From: Thiohalophilus sp031581315
GTDB taxonomy: Bacteria; Pseudomonadota; Gammaproteobacteria; UBA6429; Thiohalophilaceae
Direction of reading: 5' to 3'
NCBI RefSeq assembly: GCF_031581315.1
Contig: NZ_JAVLAZ010000001.1
Location: 1 to 64,000 of the forward strand
DNA length: 64,000 nt
Shown here: positions 1-8,221 of the stretch, in pieces
How positions within the stretch are numbered: position 1 is the first letter of the stretch
How the letters are laid out: every line of letters starts with the position of its first letter
Position numbers and translations under genes: made by a program
Notes under the pieces: model-generated
Seen by the model: the letters and a program-made list of their open reading frames with translations, nothing else
Told to the model about the DNA's origin: nothing
Databases searched by the model: none

Positions 1-582
1 GAGCGGGAGATCGACGAAGGGGCGGTCGAAGTCCACGGTATTACCACCGAGTTTCTGGCCGACAAGCCCCGCTTTGCCGAGGTGGCCGAGGATTTTGTCA
101 ATTTTATCCAGGGCGCCGAGCTGATTATCCATAACGCGCCGTTCGATGTCGGTTTTATCAACCACGAACTCAAACGCCTGGCGGAGGGGAGTCAGCCGGT
201 CGACCATTTCTGCCGGATTATCGATACGCTGGTGATGGCGCGTCAGCTGCACCCCGGGCAGAAAAATAATCTCGACGCCCTGTGCAAGCGTTATTTTATC
301 GATAATTCCTCGCGCGAACTGCACGGCGCGCTGCTCGATGCCGAGATCCTGGCGGAAGTCTATCTGGCCATGACTGGCGGGCAGGTGACGCTTTCCCTGG
401 AGGGACGGGGCAGCAGCGAGACCGCAGGCCGGCCCGAAACACGTCGGCCCCTGCCGGCGGATCGCCCGCCGCTGAAAATCCTGTACGCCAGTGAGGACGA
501 GCTGCGCGCTCACCAGGCCCGCCTCGAGGCCATCGACGGGGCCAGTGATGGCCAGTGTCTGTGGCACCGTCTCGAGCCGTAA
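1..582 (+). CDS. dnaQ: DNA polymerase III epsilon subunit (3'-5' proofreading exonuclease), C-terminal part
   Basis: The gene enters the window already open; 193 codons are visible before the TAA. Epsilon is the proofreading subunit of the replicative polymerase core. The DEDDh exonuclease motifs ExoII (HNAPFDVGF, with the N..FD signature) and ExoIII (HGALLDAE, H followed by D) are both present; ExoI lies upstream of the window. The tail after about residue 130 is the flexible linker and alpha-binding segment. It ends in a normal stop and is followed by a terminator at 805-830, so it looks intact at its 3' end. Confidence 0.93.
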   Translation, partial: EREIDEGAVEVHGITTEFLADKPRFAEVAEDFVNFIQGAELIIHNAPFDVGFINHELKRLAEGSQPVDHFCRIIDTLVMARQLHPGQKNNLDALCKRYFIDNSSRELHGALLDAEILAEVYLAMTGGQVTLSLEGRGSSETAGRPETRRPLPADRPPLKILYASEDELRAHQARLEAIDGASDGQCLWHRLEP

Positions 583-902
583 ACCATGCCCGCTTACCAG
601 CCGAATCTGCGGCACGCCGGTTTTTATCAACAAAAACGGTGGGTTACGACGATCCAAAAAAGATTAAAGTTGTTCCTTTCGGGTGCCGAAAAACCCACCA
701 GGCCCGGAGAAAATGGTTGTTCCGGAGAAAGTGAGAGAGTGATGTTTTGTTGTATTGACTGTTGTGTTTCCTCCCCCTGCGCAAGAATTGCGCAAATTTA
801 GATTCCCCGCCACAGAGCGGGGATTTTTTTGTCTGCCGATTGCAAACCGGACGCGCCGGAGCCACTATTCCCTGCAAGCAGTCCACCGGCACAGGAGTCA
901 CT
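583..902. other. Intergenic region dnaQ to STAS gene
   Basis: No credible gene is present; short open frames here lack ribosome sites and family resemblance. Near the right end lies a small hairpin (TGCGCA arms, 778-794), followed directly by a strong rho-independent terminator. A TTGACT element at about 755 could be a -35 box, but no matching -10 is obvious. Confidence 0.6.
805..830 (+). terminator. Rho-independent terminator
   Basis: A six-base GC stem CCCCGC/GCGGGG with a six-base loop is followed by A and seven T. It would end transcripts coming from dnaQ. Confidence 0.85.
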
Positions 903-1205
903 ATGGCAGTCACCTCCCGACTGACCGATGACGGCGCAACCCGGATTATTGCGGTCGAGGGCGATTTCGGTCCGCAGCAATACAAGGCGTTTCGCGACAG
1001 CCTGATGGCAGATAGCGGCCCACGGCGTTATGTCGTGGATCTGAGCCAGACCTGCTCGCTCGACAGTTCGGCGCTGGCATTACTGCTATGGCTGCGCGAG
1101 CAGGCCGTTGTCCAGGGCGCGGCAGTGATTCTGCGCGGGGCTTCCTCTGAGATCCGGCATATCCTGGAACTGTCGCAGTTCGAACGATTGTTCACACTGG
1201 AATGA
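903..1205 (+). CDS. STAS-domain protein (anti-sigma-factor-antagonist-like)
   Basis: 100 residues, a single STAS domain. The phospho-acceptor region reads LDSSALALLLWL, matching the SpoIIAA/MlaB pattern of a serine pair at the start of a helix. I chose ATG 903 because a good AGGAG lies about 5 bases upstream; the open frame extends further back without a ribosome site. STAS proteins act as phosphorylation-dependent partner switches or, in MlaB, as a lipid-transport ATPase partner. No Mla genes or anti-sigma kinase are adjacent, so the partner is unknown. The signalling genes downstream make a regulatory role plausible, but that is inference. Confidence 0.8.
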   Translation: MAVTSRLTDDGATRIIAVEGDFGPQQYKAFRDSLMADSGPRRYVVDLSQTCSLDSSALALLLWLREQAVVQGAAVILRGASSEIRHILELSQFERLFTLE

Positions 1206-1528
1206 AACATTCTGCATGGTGTGGCGGAATTGCCAGGCACTTGTGACAGAGCCGGATGAGTTCTTCTGCTGAATCAATCAGCGCTTACATTTTATGCAAA
1301 TAAATCGACCCAGTTCACACTTTTGGGCCTTCGCGGCCGTGAGCGCGTAATCGCAACAGTTAAAATGATGCAAGTTCTTCAGATTTGAAGACAGCACAGG
1401 CTCTCTGTCAGCCTGCCGAAACAGGCCTGGATGAACAGAGAGCTGCGGATACCGACAGGAAATCCGACGGGTTGCCAGTTGACTGTACGCATCCCGGAAA
1501 AAACCGGTTCATCACAAGAGGGGCATTC
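1206..1528. other. Intergenic region before PilZ-like gene
   Basis: Contains no gene-like frame of its own. The downstream reading frame is open back to a TTG at 1385 but has no ribosome site there. A TAAAAT at about 1361 could be a -10 element for the downstream gene. No terminator is visible after the STAS gene. Confidence 0.5.
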
Positions 1529-3139
1529 ATGGAAGCCCGATCGCCCTCCTCATCGCAATGCGCCATGGATATGCTGCTTCTTACCATACCGGATCAGCAT
1601 GAAGATAATAATCCGGCCGTATTGCTGGACGAAAAACTTCTGCGTAAATGGTTGTCCGAATTGCCGATGATGAATGTGGTTCAGACGGTCGAAATGCTGC
1701 AACGCGCCATCCTGCCCTTCAATGAGTTAAAGATAGAAACACAGCTGCGTTTGAGATTACTCGAATGTTATCGTGAAAAGATCGATGAAATATTCTACAG
1801 CTATGATGAGATGCGGCTAAAGCAGCTACCTGTTAGCCACGAAGAACGTCAGACTATAAAAACAGATATTATGTGGCTGTATCTCGAACTGGCAAATGGC
1901 TACAAGATTGAGGTCAAGTCGGCACTTGACAGGGGCGCCAATCCGAAAAAAGAATCGGGATTGTTGCTGGCGATCTATCGCGCCATGGAGCAGATTATCC
2001 ATGCCATGGTCAATGCATATCGTAATGCACAGATACCGCCGCCGCTGACTTACCTGGAAACTCACCAGTTATATCAGGCTGCTTATTTTTATGATGCTGT
2101 TGATAAGAAAGTCAGTGGTGCAAAACAGGAAACCACGACGCCAAGTATCAATCATTTGTACAAGCAGTGCATGCTTCTGGCCGTGGCTGAACCGGATAGC
2201 ATGCCGGAAGACTCTGCCTTTGAATTGTACTTTTTGCTAGAGCAATTCGCCGATGACAGCTTGATTAGTGGAAAAATACCTGCTGACAGGGATGCCTATA
2301 TCTATACCCTTGACTTTAATGATGACGCCAGGCCGGTCCCGCTGGTTCGAGCCGGGACTGATCGACAATATGGTGAAGAAAACTATCTGGATGTCGCGCC
2401 CGTTATAGGAAAGATTAAAAACCGGCTGGGAGAGCTTGAAAAAGAGAACCAGGGATTAATGGAAAAGCAGGAAATTCGCCTTCTTGATCTTTATAGAGGG
2501 CGGATTATGAATCTGCATGGGCAGAGGGCGTCTGAAAATGAGTTGTCAGAGGTGTATTTGTCATTTGGGCTTATGGCAGCACATTATTTTATGTGCGGAG
2601 ATAATTTTTCCCGTTATATTGCTGGCAGCCAGGAGAGTTTCGGCATTGAAGTTCATGATGTGGATGAGATGGGGAAGATGCATGAGCTTGAAACATGGAA
2701 AATAATTGAAATTAGCAATAGCGGAAAGATGCTGCTGGCCTCTGAGAGTGGCAGCAGACAAGATCTGAATATTGGAATGGCTGTAGGTATTTTTGAGCAC
2801 TTTGGAAATGATAAACCGCCTGTTTTCACATTTGGTATCATCGGCTGGTTACCGCCAGAAGAGAGTGACGATAGAAAAATCGGTATACAGATTATACCGG
2901 GCAGACCGGAACCGGTGTTTTTAACTGAAACAGGTAACGAAACCTTGTTTTCTGGTTTGCAAATCCCTGAGGTCAGTATTTTAAACCTGTCAGCATCACT
3001 GGTTGTGCCGACAGGAAATTATGCAAAAGACAAGGTTATGACAGTTAAGCAGAGTAGCACTAAGACGCGGGTCAGACTTGGTCAGGCAATCAACAGCGCC
3101 GATGATATCGTGCATTGTTATTACTCCATAGAGGGTTGA
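1529..3139 (+). CDS. Conserved hypothetical protein with PilZ-like C-terminal domain
   Basis: 536 residues from ATG 1529, chosen because AAGAGGGGC lies just upstream; an earlier TTG at 1385 has no ribosome site. The long N-terminal part is mainly helical and unrecognised. The last 150 residues resemble the beta-barrel of PilZ-type proteins: a W-x-I-x-E-I-SNSGKMLL stretch, comparable to the D/N-x-S-x-x-G motif, then an IGWLPPEE and KIGIQII pair of strands. A clear RxxxR c-di-GMP arm was not found, so c-di-GMP binding is only possible. It meets the roadblock gene tail to tail, 8 bp apart. Its position beside pilus-control genes suggests a surface or motility role. Confidence 0.6.
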   Translation: MEARSPSSSQCAMDMLLLTIPDQHEDNNPAVLLDEKLLRKWLSELPMMNVVQTVEMLQRAILPFNELKIETQLRLRLLECYREKIDEIFYSYDEMRLKQLPVSHEERQTIKTDIMWLYLELANGYKIEVKSALDRGANPKKESGLLLAIYRAMEQIIHAMVNAYRNAQIPPPLTYLETHQLYQAAYFYDAVDKKVSGAKQETTTPSINHLYKQCMLLAVAEPDSMPEDSAFELYFLLEQFADDSLISGKIPADRDAYIYTLDFNDDARPVPLVRAGTDRQYGEENYLDVAPVIGKIKNRLGELEKENQGLMEKQEIRLLDLYRGRIMNLHGQRASENELSEVYLSFGLMAAHYFMCGDNFSRYIAGSQESFGIEVHDVDEMGKMHELETWKIIEISNSGKMLLASESGSRQDLNIGMAVGIFEHFGNDKPPVFTFGIIGWLPPEESDDRKIGIQIIPGRPEPVFLTETGNETLFSGLQIPEVSILNLSASLVVPTGNYAKDKVMTVKQSSTKTRVRLGQAINSADDIVHCYYSIEG

Positions 3140-3147
3140 CCGGAATT

Positions 3148-3555
3148 TCAGGGGCAGGCGCCGGCAATCTCTTCCAGCCGGTTTTGAAGGCTGGTCCAGC
3201 CAAACCCGAGTCGCACCTTGTTTCTTGTTACGAGTACAGCCAGAGCTGATGGTTTGCCCGGGACGACTGTCATAAAGTGATGAGTCTGGCCGGTAGAGAA
3301 GTGCAGATCCTGGATGGAATTTCCGGGCTCGGTACCGCGTAGATCAGCCAGCATATTCTCGACAGTTTGCGTGCTACGGCCGCGAAACATTTCAACCGAA
3401 GCCGCCGCAACCGTGTCGAGAATCTCCTGGTTAAAATAATTTACGCTGTGAGATACGCCCAGCAGTAGCCCGCTCTCCAGATCGACAACACCGGCTGCGA
3501 GGGCGTGTTCGGTATTCTCAACGATGCTAAGGCAGATATCATTCAAGTTGGCCAT
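3148..3555 (-). CDS. Roadblock/LC7-like domain protein
   Basis: 135 residues, about the size of one roadblock/LC7 (MglB-like) domain. The pattern of a hydrophobic AAGVVDLESGLLLGVS strand-turn and a later FMTVVPGKPSALAVLV strand pair fits the family. Such proteins dimerise and act as GTPase-activating or scaffold partners of small Ras-like GTPases. It is the last gene of a leftward operon containing such a GTPase, with a second roadblock gene between them. A 143-bp spacer upstream leaves room for its own promoter. Confidence 0.65.
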   Translation of the reverse strand: MANLNDICLSIVENTEHALAAGVVDLESGLLLGVSHSVNYFNQEILDTVAAASVEMFRGRSTQTVENMLADLRGTEPGNSIQDLHFSTGQTHHFMTVVPGKPSALAVLVTRNKVRLGFGWTSLQNRLEEIAGACP

Positions 3556-3698
3556 GCCACATTCCCTGTTAGTACAAAATCAGGGAAAATTATGCCGTAA
3601 AAAAGCTGACAAGAAAAGAACTGTAATAGCCCTGCTGTACAAAGGGCAGTGGTAAGCGAACAGAAGTTCGCCAGGAACGGCTGTCAGAATTCAGAGGC

Positions 3699-4136
3699 TC
3701 AGATTGTCATCGAAGCGATAGCCGAAGTTGCCTGCTTGGCATATGCGAGTGTGATGCCAAGATTGGCGCCGTCACGAACAAATACAGTCAGAACGAGATT
3801 GCTGCCAGCATGCATGACATATATTCTGCCGTTACTACCCTCAAGAAGTACATTTTGTGTTTCGCCTGTTGTTGCTTCCTTGCACAAATTGTCGCTCAAT
3901 GCCAGCAGCGCGCTGCTCATAGCAGCAAATCGGTGCTGGTCAAAGCCTTTCTCCAGTCGCTCAGCCCAGGCGATACCGTCCAGGCTACTGATAATTGCCG
4001 AGGTAATATCCTCGTTTTTGAGCATCATCTGATCGAGTATTTCAGTCAGTTCGCGATTTATCAGGCCTGAGACCTCCTCAGCCGAGGTTTCGCTCTGAGT
4101 GCTGAGTTGTGTAATAACTTCGCTTAGTAATTGCAT
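3699..4136 (-). CDS. Roadblock/LC7-domain protein (MglB-like)
   Basis: 145 residues. After a helical N-terminal extension of about 40 residues comes a roadblock fold: ITSAIISSLDGIAWAERL, then AAMSSALLALSDN and a two-strand end with IYVMHAGSNLVLTV. Members of the family regulate MglA/Gtr/Rag-type GTPases. The GTPase gene ends 14 bp upstream, so the two are almost certainly co-transcribed and likely interact. The downstream roadblock paralogue suggests a heterodimer or two successive regulators. Confidence 0.8.
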   Translation of the reverse strand: MQLLSEVITQLSTQSETSAEEVSGLINRELTEILDQMMLKNEDITSAIISSLDGIAWAERLEKGFDQHRFAAMSSALLALSDNLCKEATTGETQNVLLEGSNGRIYVMHAGSNLVLTVFVRDGANLGITLAYAKQATSAIASMTI

Positions 4137-4150
4137 GATAGCCTCCTTGG

Positions 4151-4681
4151 CTAATTCTGTAGAATGGCAAGCAGAGCATGTACCAGAATTTTTACGTCAT
4201 CAGAATTCCTGGCATCTATTTCGAAAACCGGAAATATTTGATCTCTTTCAGAAAGTCTCTTCTGATAATCTTCAATATAGGCCTGATCGGAAATTCCCGA
4301 GCGTGTGACTCCGATAACGACACCCGTTTCCTGTATAAAGTCTGAAAAAGCATCCAGGTAGTGATCCAGTTGTATGACAGGTTCAGGGTGGTCATTGTTG
4401 ACGAGCAAAACCAGGCCAATGCCGTTCTTGCTGAGAATGTTCCACATGAAATCAAAACGATCCTGGCCCGGCGTCCCATAAAGATGGATGCGTGTACCGT
4501 CCTCAAGACTGATATAGCTGTAATCCATAGCTACGGTGGTTGTATCTTTAATTTGCGCGGATTCGTCACTGCATGAAACGTCTGTCCCGACCGGTGGCGT
4601 GTCACTGATTGCACCAATAGCGGTTGTTTTTCCTGAGCCAACGGGGCCGGTAAAAATAATCTTGTTTGTATCCAGCATCAT
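4151..4681 (-). CDS. MglA/Sar1-like small GTPase
   Basis: 176 residues. The P-loop GPVGSGKT is at residues 12-19, the switch-I threonines in DTTTVAMDY, and switch II in LYGTPGQDRF. This is the bacterial small-GTPase type commonly encoded with roadblock proteins and known from polarity control (MglA). The base-recognition motif, which in this group usually ends in an Asp (NKxD or GVTHxD), here reads GVTRSG with no Asp, so guanine specificity may be weakened. It starts one base after the stop of the upstream regulator gene and is followed by two roadblock genes. Confidence 0.82.
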   Translation of the reverse strand: MMLDTNKIIFTGPVGSGKTTAIGAISDTPPVGTDVSCSDESAQIKDTTTVAMDYSYISLEDGTRIHLYGTPGQDRFDFMWNILSKNGIGLVLLVNNDHPEPVIQLDHYLDAFSDFIQETGVVIGVTRSGISDQAYIEDYQKRLSERDQIFPVFEIDARNSDDVKILVHALLAILQN

Positions 4682-4682
4682 T

Positions 4683-5690
4683 TCAGGTACCCAGTTTCAG
4701 TCTGGAGGCTAATTTTGAGAGAAGTCCCTGCCGTGCCTGGGATAAGGCCGGGGTGTGCAGGTGTTCAGTATTATCATCAATTTTTCTTGTTTCGGAGACT
4801 TCGATCAGATCAACAGCATAGGCGGCGTTATAAAAATTGATAATATCACTTCGTGCTATACCGGTTTGCTTGACAAGTTGTTCAAGTGTTGTTGGCCTGC
4901 GAGCAATTATGGCAGCCATTTTCAGGTGTTGTGGTAAAAAATCATTGCGCGTGAAATTTGGCCAGGCACGCAGCTTCACGGGACGATCCATTGTATGCCC
5001 GGAAAGAAGTCTGCCTTCTGATCCATAAATTCCTGACGTCCAGAGAAGACGATGCAACGCATAAATTGGTTTTTTTCGGGTTTCAGCTGAAAAATGGGCT
5101 TCGTCAATATTCGATAATTTTATTTCTGACAGAGCTGTAGGTGCGAATTTCTTTAGATGATTAATATCATTTTCAGATATAAAAGTATTGCTCTGGCCAT
5201 TTATATACAGTTTGGTTAAATCAGGGAGTGTAAGGCACAGAAGTTTTTGTTTCTCCTTGGCGTATATTAATGTGGTGAATAATGTTTCGTCCTGTGATGC
5301 AGGTTCTGCTCTGGGATCTGCGTCAGCTTTTACTCTGGGTTCGTAGAGGCTGTGTTGTAACTGGTCCTGCATTTTTCCGAATACACGGATCAAAACATTC
5401 TGTAATAGTGTGATATTCACCGGGCGATGTACCAGGATCATGTTTTTACCGGAACGTGGGGTTGATGAGAAGACAAGTTTCACCTGTCCGGCTCTTGCCC
5501 TTAGCAGGGCGGATTTTCCGCTGTCAGTTTCATCATTAAGAACGACAAGGTGTGCTTTCTGGACATTCCCGGAGTGGAGCTGATAATTCAGTCCGCTTGT
5601 CCCGAGAAATTCCAATGCTTTTCCCAGAGCCTCCTGCTCGTCTTCCAGCAGTCCGTGGGATGATATGACTAATTCTGTTGTCGGGGTCAT
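4683..5690 (-). CDS. Putative regulator: REC-like N-terminal domain and C-terminal winged helix
   Basis: 335 residues, first gene of the leftward GTPase/roadblock operon. The N-terminal ~115 residues have an alternating strand-helix pattern (AHLVVLNDETDSGKSALL, KNMILVHRPVNITLLQNVL) like a degenerate receiver without the usual phospho-Asp pocket. The middle (about 145-215) is unrecognised. The C-terminal 100 residues (FLPQHLKMAAIIARRPTTL, then a QTGIARSDIINFYNAAY helix pair) look like a winged-helix module. No precise family was recognised. By position it probably links the GTPase cassette to the divergent Chp system. Confidence 0.5.
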   Translation of the reverse strand: MTPTTELVISSHGLLEDEQEALGKALEFLGTSGLNYQLHSGNVQKAHLVVLNDETDSGKSALLRARAGQVKLVFSSTPRSGKNMILVHRPVNITLLQNVLIRVFGKMQDQLQHSLYEPRVKADADPRAEPASQDETLFTTLIYAKEKQKLLCLTLPDLTKLYINGQSNTFISENDINHLKKFAPTALSEIKLSNIDEAHFSAETRKKPIYALHRLLWTSGIYGSEGRLLSGHTMDRPVKLRAWPNFTRNDFLPQHLKMAAIIARRPTTLEQLVKQTGIARSDIINFYNAAYAVDLIEVSETRKIDDNTEHLHTPALSQARQGLLSKLASRLKLGT

Positions 5691-5825
5691 CTGGGCACCT
5701 GTTTCAGTCCATGTAAGTTATTCAATCCTGTTATGCCGTTGCCGACGTAACATCTGCAGATTTTTACCAGTTTTGTAAGCAACTTTAAGTATCGTTCACG
5801 AGGGCAGGATTATTGACTTTAATAT

Positions 5826-5841
5826 TGTGAAAATAATCACA
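5826..5841. promoter_or_regulatory. CRP/Vfr-type operator, perfect TGTGA-N6-TCACA
   Basis: TGTGA AAATAA TCACA matches the CRP consensus at all ten specified bases, with AT-rich flanks that continue the dyad (ATTGTGA...TCACAAT). A Crp/Vfr homologue with conserved recognition-helix residues is encoded at 14651-15334, making it the obvious binder. Confidence 0.8.
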
Positions 5842-5961
5842 ATTAATGCTCTGTCATGTAAATTTTTCCGTCCCGGGGAAGTCCTTGTCTGTACTGTTCC
5901 GGAGCAGACTGATTTATTACTGGTTGAGGTCCCGCTGAAGTCCGGGCCGAGGAGGAGGTCG

Positions 5962-5979
5962 TGTAGGAATTTTCCTACA
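5962..5979. promoter_or_regulatory. Palindromic operator-like element TGTAGGAA-TT-TTCCTACA
   Basis: Two perfect 8-base arms separated by TT. A third half-site TCCTACA follows at 5994-6000 in the same orientation as the right arm. It lies between the CRP site and the PilG-like gene. The binding protein is not known to me. Confidence 0.55.
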
Positions 5980-6179
5980 AAGCGTCGGAAAAGTCCTACA
6001 AATGGCGGCGTGCGCGCAGCTTGATGTAATCGGCATTCCCGGCTATTGTCAACTTCATCACATATTCCCCCGCAAGTGTTTGAGCAGCCCTGCAAATTGT
6101 CGATAGTAATAGTCGTAGTGAAAGCATCACATATTCGGATACTCTGGCGAGGATTGCCAGGTTACACATAGAAGTGATT

Positions 6180-7196
6180 ATGAGTGAAAAAAACCAGATC
6201 CCTGTCAGTTTTGAGAATGTCGCCGGCAATGAGCAGACGATATTAAAATTGATATTTTCGGTGTCCGAAAGAGCGGGTAACCGTAATAGTGCATATTCGT
6301 TAGCAGAGGATAGTGCAGCTCGTATCGTCATACGAGGCGAGTGTCATGCAGCCGGTTTGAACGATGACAACAAGCTGGTTATCTGTATTTGCAATAAAGA
6401 CGAAACGCCGGATGGGCCCTCCATTACACGCCCATTAATCGCGACACGGGTTTTATCGTCTCTGGATCGCCTGGTGGAAACTTTTAAAATTCTTGAGTCC
6501 GGTCCGGAAGTCTCTTTTTCCGAAAATGATCCTGTTTGTGACAAGGAATCCGCTCATAATTTACATGAAACAGAAAGTGTGTCTGATTCTTCTTCACTTG
6601 TCGAATTTTCTATCAGCGAAGAAGAGGCTTCTCAGCTGGCGATTGTCGAGGATGACAGCCTTTCTAACCCGGCTAATATGGATAATCTCAAGCGAAACAG
6701 CTCTGATCTTTATTCAAATGAAGAAAATGCCGTTGAGCCAATTTCAATCAAGGAAGAAACGGGGGAGTATGAGAAGGTAAATGCTTCGAAAACATCCGGT
6801 TCTTATCAGTCTGCCCTCGTGGTTGATGATAGTGCTTCAGTCAGAAAACAGCTCGAAATAGAACTCGAGCTTTTCGAAGTCGATGTCGACTATGCAGAGG
6901 ATAGTGACAGGGCAATGGATATTTTGTCTAAAAGGAATTATGACGTGGTATTTCTTGATGTAGTGCTCCCTGATGGAGACGGATTTGAAATATGTAAGAG
7001 TATAAAGGCGCAACAGTCTACAAGGAAAACCAAGGTCATTATGCTCACCGGTAAAGCTTCGCATGCCGATAAGGTTCGCGGCTCTCTGGCGGGTTGTGAT
7101 GCGTACCTGATAAAACCTGTCGGTCGCGCCACATTTCAATCAACGGCCAAGAAATATCTCAAGCCGGTTGATAACGTAGAAGTAATGGAAGCCTGA
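6180..7196 (+). CDS. PilG-like response regulator with extra N-terminal domain
   Basis: 338 residues from ATG 6180; an in-frame GTG two codons earlier is possible, and no strong ribosome site separates them. The C-terminal ~120 residues form a receiver: VVDDSAS acidic pocket, phospho-Asp D260 in FLDVVLP, MLTGK and a KPV lysine. The first ~115 residues are a divergent alpha/beta domain resembling the N-terminus of the protein at 4683-5690, followed by an acidic Ser/Glu-rich linker. PilG of Pseudomonas is a lone receiver, so this is a longer version. It heads the Pil-Chp operon and should be phosphorylated by the ChpA-like kinase. Confidence 0.75.
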   Translation: MSEKNQIPVSFENVAGNEQTILKLIFSVSERAGNRNSAYSLAEDSAARIVIRGECHAAGLNDDNKLVICICNKDETPDGPSITRPLIATRVLSSLDRLVETFKILESGPEVSFSENDPVCDKESAHNLHETESVSDSSSLVEFSISEEEASQLAIVEDDSLSNPANMDNLKRNSSDLYSNEENAVEPISIKEETGEYEKVNASKTSGSYQSALVVDDSASVRKQLEIELELFEVDVDYAEDSDRAMDILSKRNYDVVFLDVVLPDGDGFEICKSIKAQQSTRKTKVIMLTGKASHADKVRGSLAGCDAYLIKPVGRATFQSTAKKYLKPVDNVEVMEA

Positions 7197-7215
7197 TAAT
7201 AAGGAGGTAATTGAA

Positions 7216-7581
7216 ATGTCGATCAATAAAGTTCTGGTAGTTGATGATTCCCCGTCCGAGCTGTCTTCAATCAAGCAGATCATTTCCGATGCCGGGTGCA
7301 TGGTTATCAGTGCTTCTAATGGAAAAGAGGCACTTGACAAAGCTAAATCCGAACATCCTGATATGATTTTTATGGATATCATCATGCCCGAAATGGATGG
7401 TTACGAAGCAACACGTCATTTGAGTAATGATAAGGACACGCGAAATATTCCTATCGTTTTTGTCAGCAGCAAAAGCCAAAAAGCCGATAAATTGTGGGGT
7501 CAAATGCAGGGTGGTAAAGCTTATATCACCAAGCCTTACTCATCTGACCAGATCATCGATCAACTCAAAGCTTTTAGTTAA
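7216..7581 (+). CDS. pilH: PilH-like single-domain response regulator
   Basis: 121 residues, one receiver domain: VVDDSPSE acidic pocket, phospho-Asp D54 in FMDIIMPEMDG, FVSSK and KPYSSDQ. A strong AAGGAGG lies upstream. PilH tunes or drains the ChpA phosphorelay that controls type IV pilus retraction. Position directly after the PilG-like gene and before the CheW-type gene matches the pilGHIJ-chpA order. Confidence 0.85.
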   Translation: MSINKVLVVDDSPSELSSIKQIISDAGCMVISASNGKEALDKAKSEHPDMIFMDIIMPEMDGYEATRHLSNDKDTRNIPIVFVSSKSQKADKLWGQMQGGKAYITKPYSSDQIIDQLKAFS

Positions 7582-7600
7582 TCCGTGACAATAAGGGAGT

Positions 7601-8143
7601 ATGGCAATGTCATCAGGAGCATGGTTATCACCGGTAGAGGCCCTTACCCGGCTCAAGTCTGCGCAACATCATGACTTGATTCAGTCAAAGGATAGCGATG
7701 CATCGCTGGTGCGTTATGGCTACAGGATTGCTGATTATCGATTTCTTGTCGGCAACAATATTCGAAGTGAAGTTCTGTTCGAGCAGACTATTTACCCGCT
7801 CCCACTCTCAGACCACTTTGTCAGCGGAGTAGTAAATCTACGTGGGAATATTGTAGTTGTTTTCGACCTGAACCTTCTTTTAACGAACAAGAGTAGTTCA
7901 TCATGCAATGTGCTGATTCTCGGCGAATCCGCCGGTGAAATCGGTGTTCTTGTTGATGAAATTCCCAGAGCCGTATATATCAGTGACACTGAGGCACATC
8001 TTCCAGCTATTCCGGATTTTCTTGATGGTTATGTCAAAGAAGGTATCTCTCAGGATGAATTAGACTGGTTAGAGTTTGACTGTCATTCATTTTTCAGGGC
8101 TTATGCATCCAGGCAGCTGGACCTGAAAAATCAGGCAAGTTAA
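7601..8143 (+). CDS. pilI: PilI-like CheW-domain coupling protein
   Basis: 180 residues with a CheW fold: VRYGYRIADYRFLVG, then the typical GVVNLRGNIVVVFDL loop-strand that marks CheW proteins. It would link the PilJ receptor to the ChpA kinase. AGGGAG precedes the start; a second in-frame ATG two codons on is an alternative. Order and size match PilI. Confidence 0.85.
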   Translation: MAMSSGAWLSPVEALTRLKSAQHHDLIQSKDSDASLVRYGYRIADYRFLVGNNIRSEVLFEQTIYPLPLSDHFVSGVVNLRGNIVVVFDLNLLLTNKSSSSCNVLILGESAGEIGVLVDEIPRAVYISDTEAHLPAIPDFLDGYVKEGISQDELDWLEFDCHSFFRAYASRQLDLKNQAS

Positions 8144-8221
8144 ATGGAATTAGACCGACGATGAAGCGTTTAACATCCAGTTTGGGTTGTATTATCACAT
8201 ACAGGGCACAGGGGTAAGGTT

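Larger units (their letters stand above)
5691..6179. other. Divergent regulatory region between GTPase operon and Pil-Chp operon
   Basis: 489 bp without a credible gene. It holds a perfect CRP-type palindrome (5826-5841) and a second palindrome (5962-5979) with an extra half-site at 5993-6000. AT-rich -10-like elements lie on both sides of the CRP site (TAAATT at 5859-5864 rightwards; AATAAT on the minus strand near 5805), so either operon could be a target. Confidence 0.65.

Noticed and set aside
586..801. 71-codon open frame after dnaQ
   Set aside because: No ribosome site, no similarity, and it runs up to a terminator.
5796..6095. 99-codon minus-strand frame in the divergent Chp promoter region
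   Set aside because: Overlaps the CRP-type and TGTAGGA palindromes; no coding character.
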